DNA from: Oscillospiraceae bacterium
Lineage (GTDB): Bacteria; Bacillota; Clostridia; Oscillospirales; Ruminococcaceae
Reading direction: 5' to 3'
Length of the DNA: 14,136 nt
Assembly: GCA_031281115.1 (NCBI GenBank)
Contig: JAITFV010000312.1
Span: 1-14,136, forward strand
In this document: positions 6,972 through 13,315 of the stretch, one piece after another
Numbering within the stretch: position 1 is the first letter of the stretch
Layout: each line of letters begins with the position of its first letter
Notes under the pieces: generated by a model
Told to the model about the DNA's origin: nothing
What the model saw: only the letters and a program-made list of their open reading frames with translations
The model's database searches: none
Program-made: the position numbers and the translations under genes

Positions 6972-7015
6972 AAACTATTCCTCCTTTTTGCACACTAACA
7001 AGAAGAAATAGTTTA
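6971..7015 (-). promoter_or_regulatory. Hairpin sequestering the folT ribosome binding site
   Basis: The minus-strand RNA arms TAAACTATTTCTTCTT (7015-7000) and AAGGAGGAATAGTTTA (6986-6971) are complementary over 16 consecutive positions, two of them G-U, with a 13-nt loop. The 3' arm contains the whole AAGGAGG Shine-Dalgarno sequence and ends at the A of the start codon. No T run follows, so this is a translation-blocking structure and not a terminator. It sits 17 nt after the THF aptamer and is its probable expression platform. Confidence 0.8.
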
Positions 7016-7032
7016 CATTCCTTATTATTATG

Positions 7033-7145
7033 TACAGCGAGCGCGAAAAACAAACCGCAGATGTTAACATCTTTCGTCCTTCGAGCAACTCTCCATCTCA
7101 AAGGCACTTCTCGGATAAATCCGAACGCTTGCTTTCTACTCTGTA
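7033..7145 (-). promoter_or_regulatory. Tetrahydrofolate (THF) riboswitch aptamer
   Basis: It matches the THF aptamer (E. siraeum type) part by part on the minus strand. P1 is TACAG/CTGTA (7145-7141, 7037-7033). AGTAG follows, then P2 AAAGCAA/TTGTTTT (7135-7129, 7053-7047). GCGTT is at 7128-7124 and AAGTG at 7109-7105. P3 is GTGCCTTTGAG/CTCGAAGGAC. GAA follows, then P4 AGATG/CATCT with a TTAA loop (7072-7059), then GCGGT (7058-7054). A 14-nt insertion with its own CGGAT/ATCCG hairpin (7123-7110) splits GCGTT from AAGTG, which I do not recall from the standard aptamer. It starts 16 nt after the pfkA stop with no visible promoter, so control is probably translational within a longer transcript. 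Confidence 0.87.
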
Positions 7146-7161
7146 ATTTTTCCGTTCCCTG

Positions 7162-8121
7162 CTAAAAACTGATATCCATTGCGATTCTGAACAGGTCGTT
7201 CTCGAAATATTTTTTCATGGACAGCGCTTCCTGAATATCAAAATCCACCATATTTCCGTGCTGCAATCCCACTACGCGGTTGCCGTAGCCCTGATTTAAA
7301 AGTTCAACGGCGTAATGCCCCATTTGACTTGCTACAACCCTGTCGCGCACAGTGGGCGAGCCGCCGCGCTGAACGTGCCCGAGGATTGTTGCGCGGGTTT
7401 CCACGCCTGTCGATTGTTCGATTTTCTTGGCTATATCCTGCGAGTTCCCTATACCTTCGGATACAACGATAATGAAATGGTGCTTGCCCGTGGTTTGAGT
7501 ATTCTGTATACGCTCAATTACATCGTCAACAGTATACGGCACTTCTTCGGTTAAAATGTGAGTTGCGCCGGTGGCTATACCGGTATTACCCGCGATATGC
7601 CCCGCGTGTCTGCCCATAACCTCCACCACGGAACAGCGGTCATGGCTCTGCGTGGTATCGCGCAGTTTATCAATCAGCAGCATTGCTGTATTCATCGCTG
7701 TGTCATAACCTATTGTATACTCGGTCATGGCTATATCGTTGTCAATTGTACAGGGAATCGCAACACAGGGAATACCGCGCGCCGATAAATCCGCAGCCCC
7801 CCTGAAAGAACCGTCGCCACCGAGAACAATCAATCCTTCAATATCATTTTCAATACAGGTTTTCTTGGCTTTCTGCAAACCTTCTTCAAATCGGAACTCA
7901 TTGCAGCGAGCGGTGTACAGAATTGTACCGCCTCTTTGTATTATATCTGATACACTGCGGATTCCGAGTTCTGCCATATCACCGTTAATAAGCCCGTTAA
8001 ACCCTCTGCGGATACCCATAACCGTCATACCGTTTTTTAAAGCGGTTCTCGTTACCGCTCTGATTGCGGTGTTCATGCCTGGGGCGTCCCCGCCGCTTGT
8101 TAAAATCCCGATTTTTTTCAT
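7162..8121 (-). CDS. pfkA: ATP-dependent 6-phosphofructokinase
   Basis: Phosphorylates fructose 6-phosphate to fructose 1,6-bisphosphate, the committed step of glycolysis. The product from the ATG at 8121 is 319 aa, the standard bacterial length and collinear with E. coli numbering. Features are GGDAPGMN (10-17), GGDGS (101-105, Gly after the Asp indicating ATP and not PPi use), TIDND with catalytic Asp127, Arg162, MGRHAG (169-174), and Arg21/Arg25 for the effector site. An in-frame ATG at 8166 would add 15 unconserved residues, so I rejected it. It has its own promoter and a structured leader, lies after dnaE as in many Firmicutes, and probably reads through into folT-proC. Confidence 0.97.
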   Translation of the reverse strand: MKKIGILTSGGDAPGMNTAIRAVTRTALKNGMTVMGIRRGFNGLINGDMAELGIRSVSDIIQRGGTILYTARCNEFRFEEGLQKAKKTCIENDIEGLIVLGGDGSFRGAADLSARGIPCVAIPCTIDNDIAMTEYTIGYDTAMNTAMLLIDKLRDTTQSHDRCSVVEVMGRHAGHIAGNTGIATGATHILTEEVPYTVDDVIERIQNTQTTGKHHFIIVVSEGIGNSQDIAKKIEQSTGVETRATILGHVQRGGSPTVRDRVVASQMGHYAVELLNQGYGNRVVGLQHGNMVDFDIQEALSMKKYFENDLFRIAMDISF

Positions 8122-8196
8122 ACTTTCCCCATATCCTTCCCGCACAAATATACTTTGAAACGGCATTTTTCCCGATTATGCGGGATTATGTTTCAA
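8122..8196 (-). promoter_or_regulatory. Conserved leader module, copy 4 (pfkA 5' UTR)
   Basis: The 5' UTR has TTGAAAC (8196-8190) pairing with GTTTCAA (8161-8155) over 7 bp. This encloses TCCCG/CGGGA (8185-8181, 8174-8170). The CGGGAAAA box is followed 41 nt later by GGAAGGATATGG (the GGAT ends at 8133) and 12 nt more to the ATG. This is the best-paired copy of the module also seen before the genes starting at 2909, 3778 and 4416. Confidence 0.6.
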
Positions 8197-8242
8197 TCAT
8201 TTTCAATTAAATTATGTAAAACATTGAGCATTTTCCACTATA

Positions 8243-8271
8243 ACTATACAATATTTATAATTAAACGTCAA
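8243..8271 (-). promoter_or_regulatory. Promoter of pfkA
   Basis: TTGACG (8271-8266), a 17-bp spacer and TATAGT (8248-8243) on the minus strand, in the dnaE-pfkA gap. Transcription would begin near 8236, giving a 5' UTR of about 115 nt. An AT-rich imperfect inverted repeat centred near 8267 spans the -35 box. It could be an operator or a weak dnaE terminator. Confidence 0.85.
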
Positions 8272-8280
8272 GCGTTTTAA

Positions 8281-11200
8281 TTATTTTAATTTAATATTCG
8301 GTTTTCCGCATAACTTTTCTAAGCTCATGAGCAACTCCTTTGTTATATTTACCCCCGAAATGCCCTTCGGAGCTTTTACCTCGCGGGTATCAGAAAAGCA
8401 GATTCTTGCTTTCTGTGTTCCTTGAAACCCGCGCAGAATTTCAATAATCTGCGCTAACTTACCCGTTTCGGAAGAATTTATATTAATGAACAGTGTATTA
8501 AAATCCTTGATTTTCAAATTCTCGGTATTTTCAAGCTTTTTAATTATTATTTTTGTGTCTTCTTCCTCCTTAGCCGAAATATTGCCGCAAAGTGTGTAAA
8601 TTGCACCTGTGTGCAGATTTATCGCCTCTTTTTCGTATAACTCACTAAAAATTATAGCTTCAACTTTTCCTGTCCTGTCCTCAAACTCGACGAAGCACAT
8701 GGCTTTGCCTGTTTTGGTTATGAACTGCTTCTTCGAGGTCAGCATGGCAACTATGCATACATTATCGTTATCTTTAATATTTTCGCCGAGAATCGCGCTA
8801 ATCTGCATTAAGCCGTGAAGTCTTATATGGGCATCGTATTTTTGAGTTGTATGCCCCGAAACGTATATACCGAGGCTTTCTTTTTCCATCTGCAATAATT
8901 GCATTTTATCGAATTCGACAGCTTCAGGCATTTTATAAACTTCCGAATCACTGCCGCCCGCAAGCCCGAATAAATCCAACTGCCCTTCCATTCCTCTGCT
9001 TTGCGAAAGCCGGACTAAAATTTCCTCATAAACCATTAACATGGCACGGCGGCCATTACCGAAGCTGTCAAATGCACCCGCCTTGATTAAAGCCTCAACG
9101 GCGCGTTTATTTAATTCGCCGCCCTGCAGTCTTTTACAAAAGTCATAGAACGATGTGAACGTTCCGTTTCCGCGTTCTTTTATAACTGCGTTTATTACAC
9201 CTGCGCCGAGGTTTTTGATTGCGAGTAAGCCGAAACGGATATTATCGCCCTCGCACGAAAACTCAAGGAAGCTCTCGTTTACATCGGGCGGCAAAATTTT
9301 CACACCGTGCTTCTCGCACTCGGAAATATACCAAATCAGCTTGCTTGTGTGGCTGAGAACGCCGGTCATCAGCCGCGCCATGTATTCTTTGTAATGATGA
9401 CAGCGCAAATAAGCAGTTTGATACGCGAGATATGCATACGCCGCGGCGTGTGATTTATTAAACGCATACGCCGCAAAACCCGCGAGTTCCTCAAAAATTT
9501 CGCTCGCTGTGCTTTCGGGGACGCCGCGCTTCTTCGCGCCCGAAATGAAAGCCTCGCGTTCTTTTTGCATTACGTCGGCTTTTTTCTTACTCATGGCGCG
9601 CCGCACCAAATCCGCGCGCCCGTATGAATACCCCGCCAGTTCCCGGCAAATCTGCATTACCTGCTCCTGATAAACAACAGAGCCATGGGTTTCTCTGAGT
9701 ATGCTTTCAAGAAGGGGGTGCTTAAACTTAATTTTTTCGGGATTGTGGCGGCTTTCCAAATAGCGCGGAATTGAACCGGCTTTAATCGGACCGGTGCGGT
9801 AAAGCGAAGTCGCGACAATAAGGTCTTCGAGCTTTTCGGGGCGCTGCTGCATTAATAAGTTTGTCACGCCGGCGCTCTCGAATTGAAACACGCCGCTTGT
9901 TTCCCCACGCGAGAGCATTGCGTAGACTTCCATATCGTCCTCGGGAATTTGACCGGCGCTGATACCGACAGCCTGTGCAGTTTCATGCACTACAGTTAAA
10001 TAACGCAGACCTAAGAAATCCATTTTTAGTAAGCCGAGTTTTTCTATGCTCCCCATTTCATATTGCGTTACTATGCCGTTATCGTTTTTCTGTACAGGCA
10101 CAAAATCCGTAACAGGCTCGCGGGTAATCACCATGCCCGCCGCGTGAACCCCTCCGTGGCGCGGCATACCTTCAATTTTAAGCGCGGTGTTAAGTAAGCT
10201 CGCAACTTCACCGTCGCGCTCCCGCATTTCGCGCAGTTCTTTCTTTTGTTTGAGAGATTCTTCAATGCTTGCCCCGAAGGAGATTAACTTGGCGGCGCTG
10301 TCAGCTTTGGCGTAAGGCAGACCCATTGCGCGCCCGGCGTCACGGATTGCCGCTTTTGCCGCCATCGTATCAAATGTTATAATCTGCGCAACGTAATCTA
10401 TACCGTACTTATTGGTTACATAGTCGATGACTTCCTGTCTGCGGCGATAACACAAATCTATATCGAAGTCAGGCATGGAAATCCGCTCGGGATTCAAAAA
10501 ACGCTCGAAAAGAAGCCCGAAACGTATAGGGTCAACGGATGTAATTTCAAGAGCATACGCACATAAACTCCCCACGCCCGAACCCCTGCCCGGTCCCACA
10601 GGGATTGAGTTTCTGCGTGCGAAATTTATAGAATCCGCGACAATTAGAAAATAATCCGTGAAACCCATTTTTACAATTGATTCAACCTCAAAATCTGCAC
10701 GAAGCCGCACTTCTTCGGGATAGTTTCTGCCATATCTCCGCACGAGACCTTTTTGTACTTCGGATTTTAATAAAGCGGTGTTATCTGTGATTCCTTCCGC
10801 TTTGAAGAAAGGCAGCTTGTACACGCCGAACTCGAATGTAACATTACACATTTCTGCGATTTTAATTGTATTACCGACAGCATCGGCGCGAAATAAAGAC
10901 GCCATCTCATCGCCGGACTTCACGTAAAATTCATCAGTTTCAAAACCGATTTGCTTCTCGTTTATGGTCGTGTTCTTCGCGATTGCCGTTAAAATCCGCT
11001 GAACAGGCGCGTCGGTTTTATTTATGTAATGTGCATCGTTAGTGGCGGCGAGCGGGATTTCTGTTTCCGCGGAAAGCTTGTACAAATCGGGCAGAATCTC
11101 GCGCTGCTCTTTAATTCCGTGGTCTTGAACTTCTATGTAAAAATCCTCAAAAATCTCGTTATACTCAAGGGCGGCTTCAACCGCCTCGTCGTACTTTCCG

Positions 11201-11646
11201 TTGTAGAGGAGGCGCGGGATTTCCCCCGCGAGACAGCCGGAAAGCGCGATTAAACCTTTGCTGTAACGGCGCAGGGTTTCCTTGTCACAGCGGGGCTTGT
11301 TGTAAAAACCATCAACACAGGCATCGGAAACTAACTTCACGAGATTTTTATAACCCTCGTTATCTTTGCACAGCAGGACAAGATGATAGGGCGGATTCTC
11401 GCGGATTCTTGTTTTTTCAAGGCGGGAGGCGGGCGCGACATAAACCTCACAACCGATTACAGGTTTAATATCATTAGCAATACATTCGGCGTAAAAGTCC
11501 ACGCAGCCGTACATTACGCCATGGTCGGTGATTGCAACAGCGCGCTGACCCAACTCTTTTACGCGCCGAACAAGCTCCTTAAGCCGACAGGCGCCGTCAA
11601 GGAGGCTGTATTCTGTATGAACGTGTAAATGTACGAAGTCGGTCAT
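8281..11646 (-). CDS. dnaE: DNA polymerase III alpha subunit
   Basis: C-family replicative polymerase, 1121 aa, full length for the DnaE type (no inserted DEDD exonuclease, so not PolC). The N-terminal PHP domain (about 1-280) contains HLHVH (6-10), D17, TDHG (D41, H42), E67 and DAH (204-206). The catalytic palm has GPGRGSG (351-357), PDFDID with Asp393/Asp395, and KMDFLG with Asp543. A tandem HhH region is near 785-860. QLDLF (889-893) is a canonical beta-clamp-binding motif. The OB domain at about 960-1040 includes CFVEFEDRTGKVEAIIF. The ATG follows GGGGAAG, 35 bp after the GH43 gene on the same strand, with no promoter seen between them. Confidence 0.97.
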   Translation of the reverse strand: MTDFVHLHVHTEYSLLDGACRLKELVRRVKELGQRAVAITDHGVMYGCVDFYAECIANDIKPVIGCEVYVAPASRLEKTRIRENPPYHLVLLCKDNEGYKNLVKLVSDACVDGFYNKPRCDKETLRRYSKGLIALSGCLAGEIPRLLYNGKYDEAVEAALEYNEIFEDFYIEVQDHGIKEQREILPDLYKLSAETEIPLAATNDAHYINKTDAPVQRILTAIAKNTTINEKQIGFETDEFYVKSGDEMASLFRADAVGNTIKIAEMCNVTFEFGVYKLPFFKAEGITDNTALLKSEVQKGLVRRYGRNYPEEVRLRADFEVESIVKMGFTDYFLIVADSINFARRNSIPVGPGRGSGVGSLCAYALEITSVDPIRFGLLFERFLNPERISMPDFDIDLCYRRRQEVIDYVTNKYGIDYVAQIITFDTMAAKAAIRDAGRAMGLPYAKADSAAKLISFGASIEESLKQKKELREMRERDGEVASLLNTALKIEGMPRHGGVHAAGMVITREPVTDFVPVQKNDNGIVTQYEMGSIEKLGLLKMDFLGLRYLTVVHETAQAVGISAGQIPEDDMEVYAMLSRGETSGVFQFESAGVTNLLMQQRPEKLEDLIVATSLYRTGPIKAGSIPRYLESRHNPEKIKFKHPLLESILRETHGSVVYQEQVMQICRELAGYSYGRADLVRRAMSKKKADVMQKEREAFISGAKKRGVPESTASEIFEELAGFAAYAFNKSHAAAYAYLAYQTAYLRCHHYKEYMARLMTGVLSHTSKLIWYISECEKHGVKILPPDVNESFLEFSCEGDNIRFGLLAIKNLGAGVINAVIKERGNGTFTSFYDFCKRLQGGELNKRAVEALIKAGAFDSFGNGRRAMLMVYEEILVRLSQSRGMEGQLDLFGLAGGSDSEVYKMPEAVEFDKMQLLQMEKESLGIYVSGHTTQKYDAHIRLHGLMQISAILGENIKDNDNVCIVAMLTSKKQFITKTGKAMCFVEFEDRTGKVEAIIFSELYEKEAINLHTGAIYTLCGNISAKEEEDTKIIIKKLENTENLKIKDFNTLFININSSETGKLAQIIEILRGFQGTQKARICFSDTREVKAPKGISGVNITKELLMSLEKLCGKPNIKLK

Positions 11647-11681
11647 AATATTGCTTCCCCAAATTAAAGGATTACAATCAT

Positions 11682-13031
11682 CTATTTCACAAACACAAAT
11701 GATACAAAATCAAATAGATTCCGGTCGTCGAACATCTCCTTAAACCAGCCGCCGAAGCAATCTTCAATAACGAAATAAACCGCGTGCCTGCCCGTCACGG
11801 ATTGCACCGCCGCGCTGTACTCGCCGTCGTTCATGCCTATTTCAAGTGAACCTATATTCACGCCGCGCTCTGAATCGGGGAAGCCGAGCATGACCGTGAT
11901 TTTCGACTTACAGCCCGTGCCTTTCACATTTGCAATAAACTCCATAGTCTTGCTTGAATAATCCTCGCCGAAATCAAAGTATTTATAACCTATTACAGTT
12001 CCGCTTTTTATATTTGTAATATAACGGTTAAATACGTTCTTCTCAGTAATTAGCGGCTTGCTTCCCGTTAAATAGCAGGCAATTTCTGCCGATGTAATTT
12101 TATAAGGGTTCAGCGATTCTTCAAAACCGAGCGATGTCATTTCGACCTGCGGAATCGAACCGTCAGGAAGCATTTCAATCCGCTCAACGCAGGCCCTGCG
12201 CGACATTATAGTGCCGTTAGTCATGCGGTGATAGAATATATACCACTGCTCGCCGATTTTGCAAATTGAGCCGTGATTGTTACCCCCGGGGTAATTCTCC
12301 GCGTTATCAACGATAATCCCGCGAAACTCGAAAGGCCCGCACGGCGATGTGCTCGTCGCGTAAACTAATCTGCTGCCCGGATTCGGCGAGTAAATCATGT
12401 AATACAACGAGCCGACCTTCCGCGGCGAGCAGGCTTCAAAAAACCTGTGCGGCTCTTCAACGGGAATAATATCATCGATATAAGTGCCGTCAATTACCTC
12501 AACCATATTGTCGGCGTTCAGCTCCGCCATAAACGACTTCTCAAATCCGCAGTAAACGTAAACCCTGCCGTCATCGTCAACGAGAGTCCCCGGGTCGATG
12601 AACCAGCCGTTATTGCAGAAGTCTGCACCCCTGCCCTCGGGAATATTATATTTATACTGTGAAATTAACTTGAAAGGACCTTCCGGCTTGTCGCTGACCG
12701 CAACACAGCCTTTGGCGTCCATGATGTAGGCGTAAAGATAATATTTGCCGTCTTTTTCGACGACATCAGGCGCGAACAGCGCGTTTTTCTCGCCATCTGT
12801 CCAATCAGTATCGCTGGGGTGGTCGCGGTCGGTTTTAGTGTGAAAACAGTCACCGTGGCAAACCCAGCTATTCAAATCATGAACCGGCGCGCTCCAAACC
12901 TTGAGTTTAAAGTCGCAGAAGCTGTCCGAACCCGCTCTGTCATGCGAGCCGTAAATGTAGACGCGCTCACCGAAAAGACGCGGTTCGCCGTCGGGAATGT
13001 ATTCGTGCAGCGGTAAATATGGATTTGGCAT
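11682..13031 (-). CDS. Intracellular glycoside hydrolase family 43 protein
   Basis: Predicted inverting five-bladed beta-propeller glycosidase acting on alpha-L-arabinosides or beta-xylosides. The 449-aa product has the GH43 opening NPYLPLHEYIPDGEP with a candidate base Asp14, LFAPDVVEKDGKYYLYAY near 85-102, WFIDPGTLVDDDGRVYVY (candidate pKa-modulating Asp147), FFEACSP (candidate acid Glu199) and NNHGS (His253). The propeller ends near residue 305. The last roughly 140 residues resemble a beta-sandwich carbohydrate-binding module (CBM6-like). There is no signal peptide, so it should act on imported oligosaccharides. The start has AGGAGGG 6 nt upstream. The substrate cannot be decided from sequence. 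It is unusual as the gene directly before dnaE. Confidence 0.88.
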   Translation of the reverse strand: MPNPYLPLHEYIPDGEPRLFGERVYIYGSHDRAGSDSFCDFKLKVWSAPVHDLNSWVCHGDCFHTKTDRDHPSDTDWTDGEKNALFAPDVVEKDGKYYLYAYIMDAKGCVAVSDKPEGPFKLISQYKYNIPEGRGADFCNNGWFIDPGTLVDDDGRVYVYCGFEKSFMAELNADNMVEVIDGTYIDDIIPVEEPHRFFEACSPRKVGSLYYMIYSPNPGSRLVYATSTSPCGPFEFRGIIVDNAENYPGGNNHGSICKIGEQWYIFYHRMTNGTIMSRRACVERIEMLPDGSIPQVEMTSLGFEESLNPYKITSAEIACYLTGSKPLITEKNVFNRYITNIKSGTVIGYKYFDFGEDYSSKTMEFIANVKGTGCKSKITVMLGFPDSERGVNIGSLEIGMNDGEYSAAVQSVTGRHAVYFVIEDCFGGWFKEMFDDRNLFDFVSFVFVK

Positions 13032-13057
13032 TTTGTTCCCTCCTGTTTACGTGAAGT

Positions 13058-13189
13058 TATAGCCAGTTAAGTTAAAAACGCTAAAGGCGGCTTGACTTGA
13101 CTGCATAGCTGATTGTCCGTGCTGATGGCACGGCGGCAAGCGCCGCTTGCCGAGAAAACACTTTAGTGTTTTCAATTTAATCAGCTATA
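13058..13189. repeat. Multi-hairpin intergenic element, copy B (GH43 5' UTR)
   Basis: A 132-bp non-coding stretch with the same plan as 3877-4015. It has an AT-rich arm CAGTTAAGTTAA/TTGACTTGACTG (13064-13103), a GC hairpin CCGTGC/GCACGG (13117-13133), a GC hairpin CGGCAAG/CTTGCCG (13134-13152) and a 9-bp hairpin GAAAACACT/AGTGTTTTC (13154-13173). ATAGCTGATT (13105-13114) pairs with AATCAGCTAT (13179-13188) around the last three. Terminal TATAGC/GCTATA bound the whole unit. The GH43 promoter would start transcription almost exactly at its right end, making it the GH43 leader. The AT arm has G-T pairs on the plus strand but A-C mismatches in the minus-strand RNA. Confidence 0.7.
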
Positions 13190-13196
13190 TAAAATA

Positions 13197-13225
13197 AGTA
13201 TATCATAAATCAATTGCTGCGTCAA
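13197..13225 (-). promoter_or_regulatory. Promoter of the GH43 gene
   Basis: TTGACG (13225-13220), a 17-bp spacer and TATACT (13202-13197) preceded by TGA (extended -10) on the minus strand. Transcription would start near 13190, giving a structured 5' UTR of about 160 nt. It is back to back with the cysteine synthase promoter. Confidence 0.8.
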
Positions 13226-13234
13226 TTGATTATG
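13204..13234. promoter_or_regulatory. Inverted repeat between divergent promoters (candidate operator)
   Basis: AATCAATTG (13208-13216) and CAATTGATT (13223-13231) are perfect 9-bp inverted repeats around a 6-bp centre, extendable to 12 bp with one bulge. The repeat covers the GH43 -35 and spacer and ends 8-11 bp before the -35 of the plus-strand promoter, a fitting place for a dimeric repressor. A TTTTT run follows on the plus strand, so a terminator for a plus-strand transcript is an alternative. Confidence 0.5.
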
Positions 13235-13241
13235 TTTTTCC

Positions 13242-13270
13242 TTGACACATATAACGCTCTGTGTTAAAAT
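13242..13270 (+). promoter_or_regulatory. Promoter of the cysteine synthase gene
   Basis: TTGACA (13242-13247), a 17-bp spacer and TAAAAT (13265-13270), 46 bp before the ATG. The predicted leader is only about 40 nt and shows no T-box or other recognisable riboswitch. Confidence 0.85.
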
Positions 13271-13315
13271 AAGTATATAGAAATAGATTTCGTGCGGAAA
13301 AGAGGGCAACGATAA

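Noticed and set aside
8122..8166. Longer pfkA start giving a 15-residue extension
   Set aside because: Family members start at MKKIGILTSGGDAPG. The extension overlaps the leader stem and contains the ribosome binding site, so it is leader and not protein.
8253..8281. AT-rich inverted repeat after dnaE as an intrinsic terminator
   Set aside because: The stem is short and AT-rich, contains a bulge, has no T run, and overlaps the pfkA -35, so I did not call it a terminator.
13204..13239. Inverted repeat plus TTTTT as a plus-strand terminator
   Set aside because: No plus-strand gene lies upstream. It would make sense only if the multi-hairpin element were transcribed rightward, so it is listed as a candidate operator instead.
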